In this document: piece by piece, positions 49,002 to 56,733 of the stretch
Numbering within the stretch: position 1 is the stretch's first letter
Layout: every line of letters begins with the position of its first letter
Assembly (NCBI RefSeq): GCF_000512915.1
Contig: NZ_CP007034.1
Location: 3,012,857-3,076,856, forward strand
Direction: 5' to 3'
DNA length: 64,000 bases
Source: Barnesiella viscericola DSM 18177
Lineage (GTDB): Bacteria > Bacteroidota > Bacteroidia > Bacteroidales > Barnesiellaceae
The notes under the pieces: generated by a model
The model's database searches: none
Seen by the model: only the letters and a program-made list of their open reading frames with translations
What the model was told of the DNA's origin: nothing
Translations under genes and position numbers: made by a program

Positions 49002-51086
49002 TTAGGCAGTGGGCTTGTCGGCTGCTGCCTGTTGTAGTAAATCTTCCAGTTTTATCAGTTCGTCGCGATACTGGGCCGCCTCGATAAACTCCATCTTCTT
49101 GGCCGCCTCGACCATCTGTCGGCGGGTGCGCTCGATGGCCTTTTGCAGTTGTTCGCGATTCATGTATTTCACCACGGGGTCGGCCGCCACATCGACATGT
49201 TCGAGGTACTCGTCGCTGTATGCCCGGGCTGCCGGAGCCGGTTTCGCCCCCTTTGCCGGCTTGGCCGGTTGGGGTTGCGGCTGGGCCTCGGCGGTGGCAC
49301 CGAGTATCGAACTCTTGGCCTTCTGTATGGCCTTGGGGGTGATGTGGTGCTCCTCGTTGTAGGCCAACTGTTTCTCGCGTCGGCGGTTGGTCTCGTCGAT
49401 GGTCTTCTGCATGCTCTCGGTAATGCGGTCGGCATACATGATGACCCGTCCGTTGAGGTTGCGCGCGGCCCGTCCCACCGTCTGGGTGAGCGACCGGTGC
49501 GAGCGCAGGAACCCCTCCTTGTCGGCATCGAGGATAGCCACCAGCGACACTTCGGGCAGGTCGAGTCCCTCGCGCAGCAGGTTGACCCCGATGAGCACGT
49601 CGTAGACCCCGGCCCGCAGGTCGTCGAGAATCTTGATGCGGTCGAGGGTGTCGACGTCGGAGTGTATGTAGTTGCAACTGATGTCGAGCTTGGCCAGGTA
49701 GCTGTTCAGCTCCTCGGCCATGCGTTTGGTGAGCGTGGTGACCAGCACCCGCTCGTCGCGCTCGATGCGCAACTGTATCTCTTCCAGCAGGTCGTCTATC
49801 TGGTTGAGGCTGGGCCGTACCTCGATGACCGGGTCAAGCAGACCGGTAGGTCGAATCACCTGTTCGACCACGACACCCTCGCTCTTTTCGAGTTCGTAGT
49901 CGGCCGGTGTGGCACTCACGTAGATAATCTGCCGCGCCAGGCTTTCGAACTCGTCGAATTTCAAGGGGCGGTTGTCCACCGCTGCCGGCAGGCGGAAGCC
50001 ATATTCCACCAGATTCATCTTGCGGGAGCGGTCGCCGCCGTACATGGCTCGGATTTGCGGTACGGTCACGTGGCTCTCGTCGATGATGGTGAGAAAATCC
50101 TTGGGAAAGTAGTCGAGCAGGCAGAAGGGCCGGGTGCCCGCCTCGCGGCCGTCGAAGTAGCGCGAGTAGTTCTCGATGCCCGAGCAGTGGCCTATCTCGC
50201 GAATCATCTCCACGTCGTAGGTCACCCTTTCGTAGAGCCGTTTGGCTTCGAGTTCCTTCCCGATGGATTTGAAGAACTCCACCTGCTTGCCCAGGTCGAT
50301 TTCAATCTCGCCGATGGCCTTGTCGATGCGCTCTTTGGTCGTGACAAACAGGTTGGCCGGGAAAATCTTGTAGGCGTCGAAGCTCCCCGTGCTGCTCCCC
50401 GTGGCCGGGTCGATGGTGCGTATCGCTTCGATCTCCTCGCCCCAGAACTCGATGCGCACGATGGTATCGTCGTAGGCCAGGTAGATGTCGACCGTGTCGC
50501 CCTTCACCCTGAAATTGCCCCGGTTGAGCTCCACCTCGTTGCGCGAGTAGAGCGAGTCGACCAGATGCCGCAACAGCCGGTTGCGGCCGATGTTGTCGCC
50601 CACCTTCACCTCGATGACGTTGCTGTGGAAATCCTCGGGGTTGCCGATGCCGTAGAGGCACGATACCGACGAGACCACAATCACATCTTTCCGCCCCGAC
50701 AGCAGGGCCGAGGTGGTGGAGAGCCGCAGTCGGTCTATCTCCTCGTTGATGGCCAGGTCTTTCTCGATATAGGTGTCGGTCGAGGGTATATAGGCCTCGG
50801 GCTGGTAGTAGTCGTAGTAGGAGACGAAATACTCGACGGCATTCTCGGGGAAGAACCCCTTGAACTCGTTGTAGAGCTGGGCCGCCAGAGTTTTGTTATG
50901 GCTCAGGATCAGGGTAGGTTTCTGTACCCGCTCGATTACGTTGGCCATGGTGAAGGTCTTTCCCGAGCCCGTGACACCCAGCAACGTCTGGTAGGGCGTG
51001 CCGTCGAGCACACCCCGACTCAGTTCGTCGATAGCTTCGGGTTGGTCGCCCGTGGGGCGATAGGGTGAGATCAGTTTGAAATCCAT
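49002..51086 (-). CDS. uvrB: Excinuclease ABC subunit UvrB
   Basis: This 694-residue UvrB has Walker A GVTGSGKT (37-44), the beta-hairpin region FVSYYDYYQPEAYIP, YVSATPADYE, helicase motifs V and VI (GVNLLREGLDLPEVSLV; QTVGRAARN) and a C-terminal UVR motif. It is slightly longer than typical because of a Pro/Ala/Gln-rich insert near residues 603-625 before the UVR domain. UvrB loads onto damaged DNA with UvrA and recruits UvrC for nucleotide excision repair. It lies 16 bp after a pspC gene and leads into ygiQ. Confidence 0.97.
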   Translation of the reverse strand: MDFKLISPYRPTGDQPEAIDELSRGVLDGTPYQTLLGVTGSGKTFTMANVIERVQKPTLILSHNKTLAAQLYNEFKGFFPENAVEYFVSYYDYYQPEAYIPSTDTYIEKDLAINEEIDRLRLSTTSALLSGRKDVIVVSSVSCLYGIGNPEDFHSNVIEVKVGDNIGRNRLLRHLVDSLYSRNEVELNRGNFRVKGDTVDIYLAYDDTIVRIEFWGEEIEAIRTIDPATGSSTGSFDAYKIFPANLFVTTKERIDKAIGEIEIDLGKQVEFFKSIGKELEAKRLYERVTYDVEMIREIGHCSGIENYSRYFDGREAGTRPFCLLDYFPKDFLTIIDESHVTVPQIRAMYGGDRSRKMNLVEYGFRLPAAVDNRPLKFDEFESLARQIIYVSATPADYELEKSEGVVVEQVIRPTGLLDPVIEVRPSLNQIDDLLEEIQLRIERDERVLVTTLTKRMAEELNSYLAKLDISCNYIHSDVDTLDRIKILDDLRAGVYDVLIGVNLLREGLDLPEVSLVAILDADKEGFLRSHRSLTQTVGRAARNLNGRVIMYADRITESMQKTIDETNRRREKQLAYNEEHHITPKAIQKAKSSILGATAEAQPQPQPAKPAKGAKPAPAARAYSDEYLEHVDVAADPVVKYMNREQLQKAIERTRRQMVEAAKKMEFIEAAQYRDELIKLEDLLQQAAADKPTA

Positions 51087-51102
51087 GACACAGTCGGGTT
51101 CG

Positions 51103-51288
51103 TTAAGATTCGGGTATGATCAAACAGAGTATGAGGTACACGATAATGGGCGTACCAATGGCTCCGATTGAGAGCAACACATAGATGATGCGCACTACGG
51201 TAGGGTCTATCCCCAGGTATTCGCCAATGCCTGCGCACACGCCGCCTAACATGCGGCCGTCGTGGGGGCGGGTGAGTCGTTTGATCAT
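51103..51288 (-). CDS. PspC-domain small membrane protein
   Basis: This 61-residue protein has the PspC signature: RLTRPHDGRMLGGVCAGIGE, then YLGIDPTVVRIIYVLLSIGA and a hydrophobic tail (PIIVYLILCLIIP). The ATG at 51288 is chosen because the longer frame reads through the promoter. PspC proteins sense or respond to inner-membrane stress; small single-domain copies like this are common and of unknown function. It appears to lead the minus-strand run with uvrB, ygiQ, the S9 peptidase and fetAB. Confidence 0.85.
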   Translation of the reverse strand: MIKRLTRPHDGRMLGGVCAGIGEYLGIDPTVVRIIYVLLSIGAIGTPIIVYLILCLIIPES

Positions 51289-51386
51289 ATCCAGTTTGTT
51301 TATCCGTTTGTCAAACCGGTTGTCCCCACTAGGCCCAACTGCTTTCGGTGCCTGTTGCGTGTGCAGCCTGTTTGACAAATCTAATG

Positions 51387-51418
51387 CAAAGATAGAATAA
51401 AGCAGGGGTAAAAACAAG
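51387..51418 (-). promoter_or_regulatory. Promoter of the pspC-uvrB-ygiQ-S9-fetAB run
   Basis: On the minus strand CTTG (plus 51415-51418) is followed after 20 nt by TATCTTTG (plus 51387-51394). This matches the Bacteroidota consensus and spacing. The leader to pspC would be about 90 nt. Confidence 0.55.
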
Positions 51419-51608
51419 ATTGTAGCCTTGCCGTTTTGCCGAAACGAGTGAAGAATATGGGTGCATTATCCGGCGGAAGTGTTGTGGGGACGATTCGGCA
51501 TCGGCCGGGTAAACTGGCCGGGAAGGAGCGTGTTGGTCGACACAAATGGGGGTATGGCCGACAAATGAAACTTATTTGTCCCGGTCATCGTTAAAATTCT
51601 ATTATTTC

Positions 51609-51640
51609 TTTTCCAAATTCGGCCGAAAACCCTAACTTTG
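51609..51640 (+). promoter_or_regulatory. Promoter of bamD-rpoZ
   Basis: TTTT (51609-51612), a 20-nt spacer, then TAACTTTG (51633-51640), a full -7 match. The start codon of bamD lies 22 bp downstream, so the leader is very short. Confidence 0.6.
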
Positions 51641-51662
51641 CAAACTGATAAAGAAACGAATA

Positions 51663-52463
51663 ATGCGAAAGATAATCTGTTTTATCGTTTGTGCCCTGCT
51701 CCTGGCGTCGTGCAGCGAGTATAACAAAATACTCAAAAGCACTGATTATGAGCTGAAATATGACTACGCCAAGAAGGCCTTCGAGCGGAAGAAGTATATG
51801 CAAGCCGCTACGTTGCTCGAAGAGCTGGTCGCCATATTCAAGGGTACCGACCGAGCAGAAGAGTCGCTCTACCTCTTGGCCCGCAGCTACTATCTGAATA
51901 AGGACTATGTCACTTCGGGTGAATATTTTCAGGCCTACTACAAGAACTACCCCAAAGGACAGTATACCGAGTTGGCCCGTTTCTATTGCGGCTATGGCTA
52001 CTACCTCGATTCGCCCGAGGCCAAGCTCGACCAGAGCGGTACCTACAAGGCTATCGACGAGATGCAACGTTTCCTCGACTACTTTCCCAACAGCGAGCGG
52101 GCCAAGGAGGCACAGGATATTATCTTTGAACTGCAAGACAAGCTGGTATACAAGGAGCTGCTCAATGCCCAGCTCTACTACAACCTGGGTAACTACATGG
52201 GCAACAACTACCAGTCGGCCATCATCACCGCGCAGAATGCGTTGAAAGAGTATCCCTATACCCGTTATAAGGAGACCCTCTCGATGCTCATCTTGAAATC
52301 GAAATATCAGGAGGCCGTGCAGAGTATCGAGGAGAAGAAACCCGAGCGGTTCCGCGACGTCATCGACGAGTACTACTCGTTTATCAACGAATATCCTTCG
52401 GGCGAATATACCAAAGAGGCCGAGAACATATTCAAGGTGGCCAACAAATATGTAAAAGATTAA
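51663..52463 (+). CDS. bamD: Outer-membrane protein assembly lipoprotein BamD
   Basis: This 266-residue lipoprotein has its lipobox ending at Cys17 (LLLASC). It carries TPR-like helical repeats typical of BamD: YDYAKKAFERKKYMQAATLLEELV, ESLYLLARSYYLNKDYVTSGEYFQ and TYKAIDEMQRFLDYFPNS (in outline, about residues 33-145). BamD is the essential partner of BamA in inserting beta-barrel proteins, including the SusC, TolC-like and OprM-like proteins encoded in this window. The rpoZ gene follows 14 bp downstream, a pairing common in Bacteroidota. Confidence 0.93.
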   Translation: MRKIICFIVCALLLASCSEYNKILKSTDYELKYDYAKKAFERKKYMQAATLLEELVAIFKGTDRAEESLYLLARSYYLNKDYVTSGEYFQAYYKNYPKGQYTELARFYCGYGYYLDSPEAKLDQSGTYKAIDEMQRFLDYFPNSERAKEAQDIIFELQDKLVYKELLNAQLYYNLGNYMGNNYQSAIITAQNALKEYPYTRYKETLSMLILKSKYQEAVQSIEEKKPERFRDVIDEYYSFINEYPSGEYTKEAENIFKVANKYVKD

Positions 52464-52477
52464 TCTTTGAAATAAAA

Positions 52478-52813
52478 ATGGATTACAAGAAAACAAATGC
52501 ACCGACAAACACCGTAACACGCGATATGGTGGCTTTGTCTTCCGACACGGGAAACATTTACGAAACAGTTTGTATCATTGCCAAGAGAGCCAATCAGATT
52601 GCCGTTGAAATGAAAGCCGACCTGGAAAAGAAACTCCAAGAGTTCGCCTCGTGCAACGACAACCTCGAAGAGGTGTTTGAGAACCGTGAGCAAATCGAAA
52701 TCTCGCGCTACTACGAGAAATTGCCCAAGCCCGTTCTCATCGCCACGCAAGAATATATAGAAGGTAAAATCTATTACAAAAATCCCGAAAAGGAAAAATC
52801 GGCTATCGAATAA
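52478..52813 (+). CDS. rpoZ: RNA polymerase omega subunit, Bacteroidota type
   Basis: This 111-residue protein matches the Bacteroidota form of RpoZ. TVTRDMVALSSDTGNIYETV aligns with the omega N-terminus, and IIAKRANQIAVEMKADLEKKL contains the conserved arginine-alanine helix that grips the beta' subunit. Omega helps RNA polymerase assembly. It is preceded by bamD at 14 bp and followed by a strong terminator, so bamD-rpoZ forms a short operon. Confidence 0.88.
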   Translation: MDYKKTNAPTNTVTRDMVALSSDTGNIYETVCIIAKRANQIAVEMKADLEKKLQEFASCNDNLEEVFENREQIEISRYYEKLPKPVLIATQEYIEGKIYYKNPEKEKSAIE

Positions 52814-52830
52814 TAGCCTGACAGCTATCC

Positions 52831-52877
52831 CTGCAAGCCGCACTATTCCTTTTCGATAGTGCGGCTTGCAGATTTTT
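52831..52877 (+). terminator. Intrinsic terminator after rpoZ
   Basis: A perfect 16-bp stem (52831-52846 with 52856-52871; core AAGCCGCACTAT) around a 9-nt loop, followed by A and five T residues. A clear end for the bamD-rpoZ message. Confidence 0.88.
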
Positions 52878-52952
52878 CTTGCTCGGCCGGTCAAGGCTGA
52901 GGGGGCAGAAAGTGACCGAAAAAAGTAAACCGCACAATTAGTTCATTAAAAT

Positions 52953-53879
52953 ATGATTAACAGAATACTGATCCGTTCCAAAGTCGTACAGATTGCCTAC
53001 TCTTATTTCCTCACAAAAGACAAGACGGTGATGGATGCCGAGAAAGAGCTCTTTTTCAGCTTTGAGAAATCCTACGAGTTGTATCATCTGTTGCTGACTT
53101 TGATGGTGGAGTTGACCGATACGCAGGCTGCCCGGGTAGAGGCTGCCCGCATGAAATTCCTGGCCACCCCCGAGGAGAAGAATCCCAACATGCGTTTTGT
53201 CAACAATCGTTTCATCGAGCAGTTGAGAAATTGCAAGGATTATAAGGACTATCACGAGAAAAAACCGATTACCTGGACCAACGACCCCGAATTTTTGAGA
53301 GACTTCTCGGAACGGATTGTCAAGAGCGATTTGTACAAAGAGTACATGGAGGCTCCCGAGGATTCGTATGAAAACGATTGCGAATTCTGGAAAAAGGTGG
53401 TGAAGAACATGTTTTGCACCGACGAGGAGTTGCTCGACCTGCTGGAACAGAAATCGCTCTACTGGAACGACGACCTCGAAATCATTACCACCTTCGTACT
53501 CAAAACCATCAAGCAGTTTAGCGAGGAGAAGGGCGAATCGCAAGCCCTGTTGCCCATGTTCAAGGACGACGACGATGCCGAATTTGCCAAGGAGCTCTTC
53601 CGCAACACGCTGGTTCACGGCGAGGAGTATCGCAGCTATATCGAGAACTTTATCCGCAACTGGGAGATCGAGCGGGTCGCTTTCATGGATATTGTCATCA
53701 TGATGGTGGCCATGAGCGAGTTCTACAAATTCCCGTCGATTCCCACCCGGGTTACCTTGAACGAGTATATCGAGCTGGCCAAGTCGTACAGCACCTCCAA
53801 GAGCGGGCAGTTTGTCAACGGTGTGTTGAATGCCATTGCCGACAATCTGAAAAAAGAGGGCGTTCTGACAAAAGAGTAA
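52953..53879 (+). CDS. nusB: Transcription antitermination factor NusB
   Basis: This 308-residue protein is twice the length of E. coli NusB, as usual in Bacteroidota, where a helical N-terminal extension (about 1-180) precedes the NusB domain. The NusB part shows FAKELFRNTLVHGEEYRSYIE, NWEIERVAFMDIVIMMVAMSE and RVTLNEYIELAKSYSTSKSGQFVNGVLN (outlined; about residues 208-300). NusB with NusE supports antitermination of rRNA operons. yajC follows 71 bp later with its own promoter. Confidence 0.9.
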   Translation: MINRILIRSKVVQIAYSYFLTKDKTVMDAEKELFFSFEKSYELYHLLLTLMVELTDTQAARVEAARMKFLATPEEKNPNMRFVNNRFIEQLRNCKDYKDYHEKKPITWTNDPEFLRDFSERIVKSDLYKEYMEAPEDSYENDCEFWKKVVKNMFCTDEELLDLLEQKSLYWNDDLEIITTFVLKTIKQFSEEKGESQALLPMFKDDDDAEFAKELFRNTLVHGEEYRSYIENFIRNWEIERVAFMDIVIMMVAMSEFYKFPSIPTRVTLNEYIELAKSYSTSKSGQFVNGVLNAIADNLKKEGVLTKE

Positions 53880-53890
53880 AAAAATTGTTA

Positions 53891-53898
53891 TATATTTG
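53891..53898 (+). promoter_or_regulatory. Candidate -7 element for yajC
   Basis: TATATTTG matches TAnnTTTG and lies 52 bp before the yajC start. No good -33 is visible. Confidence 0.4.
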
Positions 53899-53950
53899 TG
53901 GAGTCTCATTTTTTCGGGGACGACACGTAAAAACTATTAAAAGCTAAATT

Positions 53951-54277
53951 ATGACAACACTATCCATTCTTTTACAAAGTGCAGCCGGCAGCGGAATGTC
54001 GAGCATTCTGATGATGGTTGCCTTGATTGCAATCTTCTATTTTTTCATGATTCGTCCGCAGACGAAACGTCAGAAAGAGATTCGCAAATTCCGTGAATCG
54101 CTCACCGCAGGCGACAAAGTCGTTACCGCCGGTGGTCTGTTCGGGAAAATAAAAGAGGTTAAAAGCGACTCCTTTATTATCGAGATAGCCGAGAATACCC
54201 GCGTGCGCATCGCCAAGGATTCCGTATATCCGTCGGCAGCCGATGCCAAGGACAACAACGCTCAGCAGGCTAAATAA
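53951..54277 (+). CDS. yajC: Sec translocase accessory subunit YajC
   Basis: This 108-residue protein has one membrane helix (MSSILMMVALIAIFYFFMI, about residues 17-35) followed by the YajC signature RPQTKRQKEI and a small cytoplasmic domain (TAGDKVVTAGGLFGKIKEV). It joins SecDF in the Sec holotranslocon. It follows nusB and precedes the YbbR-like gene, an order often seen in Bacteroidota. Confidence 0.94.
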   Translation: MTTLSILLQSAAGSGMSSILMMVALIAIFYFFMIRPQTKRQKEIRKFRESLTAGDKVVTAGGLFGKIKEVKSDSFIIEIAENTRVRIAKDSVYPSAADAKDNNAQQAK

Positions 54278-54319
54278 GCCGGTCTTTTTTGACCGAGGCT
54301 CTACTGGGTAGAGAAAATA

Positions 54320-54375
54320 AAAGATAAAGTTTTTTATCGGGCAGAGGGTTTCTACCGATAAAAAACTTTATCTTT
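54320..54375 (+). terminator. Perfect inverted repeat between yajC and ybbR-like gene
   Basis: A perfect 21-bp stem (54320-54340 with 54355-54375), AT-rich with a T-rich right end, and a 14-nt loop. It can end the yajC message. Its right arm also contains most of the -7 element for the next gene. Confidence 0.65.
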
Positions 54376-54376
54376 G
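54369..54376 (+). promoter_or_regulatory. Candidate -7 element for the ybbR-like gene
   Basis: TATCTTTG matches the consensus. Seven of its eight bases lie in the right arm of the preceding inverted repeat. TTTC at 54349-54352 is a possible -33 at a short 16-nt spacing. Confidence 0.45.
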
Positions 54377-54402
54377 TTTCTATATAGCCATGGTGTGATT
54401 AT

Positions 54403-55467
54403 ATGAAGAAGAACATTTCGGCCCGCATAGCCACGCGATTCAGAGTAATTGCCCGAAAGATAGCCGATACATTCCGGCAGGAGCGCACCCGGGAGTTGTT
54501 TACCTTCCTGGGGTTTGTGTTGCTGTCGTTGGTATTCTGGTTCATGCAAGGCTTGAACGAGGAGGTCGAGAGTTCGTTCAAGATTCCGGTAGAACTTCAA
54601 AATCTGCCCGAGAAGACGACCCTCATCAACGACCTGCCTACACACGTCGAAGTGCGCATTCGCGACAAAGGTCCCGTGATGCTGGGTTATGCCATCGAGG
54701 GGTTGAATCCGCTGCGCATCAATTTCCAGGAGTATGACAAGGGAGGCAGTTCGTTCTTTCTGGCTCTGCCGCAGCTCGAAACCATTTTGCGCAAATCGCT
54801 GCGCCCCACGACAACCATCTTGTCGGTTATCCCCGACACTCTGAAAGTACAATATACCCACAATGCCGGCAAACGGGTGAAACTGGTGGTGCGGGGCAAA
54901 GCCTCGACTACGCCGCAATGCGTGTTGAGCGGCCCCATGACGGCCGAGATCGACTCGGTGATGGTCTATGGCGATCATGCTTTGTTGAAACACCTCAAAG
55001 AGGTCTACACGACCGAGTTCGAAGCCAAGCGGTTGAGCGACACCCTGCGCACGACGGTGCGGATAGCCCGCATACCCAATCTGCGCATTGTCCCCGACCA
55101 GGTGATGGTGACGATACCGGTCGAGGAGATAACCTCCAAACTGCTCGACATACCCATCGTGACCCAGAGCGTACCCGCAGGTTGGTCACTCATCACCTTC
55201 CCCTCGTCGGTACAACTCTCGTGCATGATGCCGTTCAGCAAATTCGCCTCGGTCAATGAGGAGAGTTTCCTGCTGGGCGTCGACTTTACCGACCTGTCGG
55301 GACGTACACCTCCCGCCAAACTGGGAATCAAGGTGCTGAAAGCTCCCGATTTCGTGCGCAACATCGTGCTGTCGCAAGACAGTGTTGACTATATTGTGGA
55401 ACACAAGCGGTCTGCATTCGACTTACAGGCCGATACGGCAATCGTCTCACGCCCCGATACGATATGA
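54403..55467 (+). CDS. YbbR-like domain protein (CdaR-like)
   Basis: This 354-residue protein has a basic N-terminus, one membrane helix (LFTFLGFVLLSLVFWFMQG, about 27-45) and an extracytoplasmic part with at least two YbbR-type beta domains (VELQNLPEKTTLINDLPTHV; KLLDIPIVTQSVPAGW). In Firmicutes the related CdaR controls the diadenylate cyclase CdaA; whether that holds here is unknown, as no cdaA is in the window. Its stop codon overlaps the coaE start by 4 bp (ATGA), so the two are translationally coupled. Confidence 0.85.
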   Translation: MKKNISARIATRFRVIARKIADTFRQERTRELFTFLGFVLLSLVFWFMQGLNEEVESSFKIPVELQNLPEKTTLINDLPTHVEVRIRDKGPVMLGYAIEGLNPLRINFQEYDKGGSSFFLALPQLETILRKSLRPTTTILSVIPDTLKVQYTHNAGKRVKLVVRGKASTTPQCVLSGPMTAEIDSVMVYGDHALLKHLKEVYTTEFEAKRLSDTLRTTVRIARIPNLRIVPDQVMVTIPVEEITSKLLDIPIVTQSVPAGWSLITFPSSVQLSCMMPFSKFASVNEESFLLGVDFTDLSGRTPPAKLGIKVLKAPDFVRNIVLSQDSVDYIVEHKRSAFDLQADTAIVSRPDTI

Positions 55468-56039
55468 AACGGATAGGAATTACAGGTGGCATAGGCAGTG
55501 GCAAGTCGGTGGTGTCGAATCTGCTGCGCGTGATGGGCTATCGGGTCTACGATACCGACTCCGAGGCCCGGCGGCTCATGAACACCCTGCCGCAACTGAA
55601 AGCAAAGTTGTGCCAGACCTTTGGTGACGATATCTATGCGGGCGGCACACTTGACCGTCCGTTGTTGGCCTCGCGGGTCTTTGGTCACCCCGAGCAGATA
55701 GCCCGGCTCAATGCCCTTGTGCACCCCGCCGTACGCGAAGATTTCGACCGTTGGTCGCAGGGCGTTCGGGGAGAGTTCTGTTTTGTCGAGTCGGCCATCT
55801 TGTACGAGTCGCATCTCGACCGGCAGGTCGACGAGGTGTGGCTGGTTACCGCCCCCGAGTCGCTGCGTATCGAGCGGGTGCAGCAGCGCAGCGGCCTCTC
55901 GGCCGACGAGGTGAAGCGTCGTATCGCCGCCCAGCAGGGTGAGGAGGAGAGGTGCAGGCAGGCCACCCATGTCATTTGCAACGACGGTCGGGAGTCGCTC
56001 ATTGCCACTGTACTTTCGCTGTTGAACCGTTCCCGGTAA
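55464..56039 (+). CDS. coaE: Dephospho-CoA kinase
   Basis: This 191-residue protein begins MKRIGITGGIGSGKSVVSN, with the P-loop GGIGSGKS at residues 8-15. YDTDSEARRLMN, LNALVHPAVREDF and ESAILYES are the remaining CoaE blocks. The enzyme phosphorylates the 3'-hydroxyl of dephospho-CoA in the last step of coenzyme A synthesis. Its start overlaps the end of the YbbR-like gene by 4 bp. The DUF5606 gene follows after 95 bp with its own promoter. Confidence 0.95.
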   Translation: MKRIGITGGIGSGKSVVSNLLRVMGYRVYDTDSEARRLMNTLPQLKAKLCQTFGDDIYAGGTLDRPLLASRVFGHPEQIARLNALVHPAVREDFDRWSQGVRGEFCFVESAILYESHLDRQVDEVWLVTAPESLRIERVQQRSGLSADEVKRRIAAQQGEEERCRQATHVICNDGRESLIATVLSLLNRSR

Positions 56040-56082
56040 GAAATTTTTGTCCGGGAAGAGGGGTTAAACCCGACAAGTATAT

Positions 56083-56090
56083 TATTTTTG
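56083..56090 (+). promoter_or_regulatory. Candidate -7 element for the DUF5606 gene
   Basis: TATTTTTG matches TAnnTTTG, 44 bp before the start codon. No clear -33. Confidence 0.45.
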
Positions 56091-56134
56091 CAATGCAAAA
56101 CGAAACAAGTTATTAAATATAAAACCTCAATTTT

Positions 56135-56584
56135 ATGTTGAAAACGATTTTATCTATCTCTGGGAAACCGGGTTTGTACAAGTTGGTATCCCAAGCTAAG
56201 AATATGTTGATTGTCGAGTCGCTGCAAACCGGCAAACGTCAGCCTGCCTATGCGCATGAAAAGATTATTTCGCTGGGCGATATTGCCATCTTTACCGATG
56301 AGGACGATGTGCCTCTGGGCGAGGTGTTGGAGTCGATCAAGAAGAAAGAGAATGGCGGCAAGGTTTCGCTCGACATCAAGAAGGCCGACTCGGAGGCCCT
56401 GCGTGCCTATCTGGCCGACGTGCTTCCCAATTTCGATCGCGAGCGGGTGTATGTGACCGACATCAAAAAACTCATCAGCTGGTACAACCTGTTGGTCGAG
56501 ACCGGCAATACCGATTTCGTGGAAGAGAAGAAGGCCGAGGCAGAACCTGAAAAAGAGGCTGCCGAAGGTGCCGAAACCAAATAA
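56135..56584 (+). CDS. DUF5606 protein
   Basis: This 149-residue cytoplasmic protein is recognised from its conserved start (ILSISGKPGLYKLVSQAKN) and the segment IISLGDIAIFTDEDDVPLGE. The middle (about 85-122) is helical, with DVLPNFDRERVYVTDIKKLISWYN. The last 25 residues are Glu/Ala/Lys-rich and probably disordered. DUF5606 is widespread in Bacteroidota, often near coaE, but its function is not known. The N-terminal part resembles a small beta-barrel that might bind nucleic acid; that is speculation. Confidence 0.85.
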   Translation: MLKTILSISGKPGLYKLVSQAKNMLIVESLQTGKRQPAYAHEKIISLGDIAIFTDEDDVPLGEVLESIKKKENGGKVSLDIKKADSEALRAYLADVLPNFDRERVYVTDIKKLISWYNLLVETGNTDFVEEKKAEAEPEKEAAEGAETK

Positions 56585-56641
56585 TAAGTTAACGACGTGC
56601 TGCGGGTCGAATCATCGCGGCACAATGCAATACCCTGTACG

Positions 56642-56675
56642 AGAGGGCTGTGACCACACGGTTGCGGCCCTCTTT
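56642..56675. terminator. Terminator hairpin between DUF5606 gene and comEC
   Basis: AGAGGGC (56642-56648) pairs with GCCCTCT (56667-56673), with extra inner pairs (ACC with GGT), followed by TT. It lies between convergent genes and could serve the DUF5606 gene. Confidence 0.5.
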
Positions 56676-56733
56676 CGGTTTATGGCGTTTCCCGGTTAAA
56701 GGGAGGGAAAGGACTATTGCTCCGAGGACCGGT

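Larger units (their letters stand above)
51289..51662. other. Divergent intergenic region between pspC and bamD
   Basis: About 370 bp holding the outward promoters for pspC-uvrB and for bamD-rpoZ. The middle part (about 51440-51600) contains no gene or structure that I can support. Confidence 0.5.

Noticed and set aside
49143..51068. Plus-strand open frame of 641 codons opposite uvrB
   Set aside because: Antisense shadow of uvrB, with no domain or promoter.
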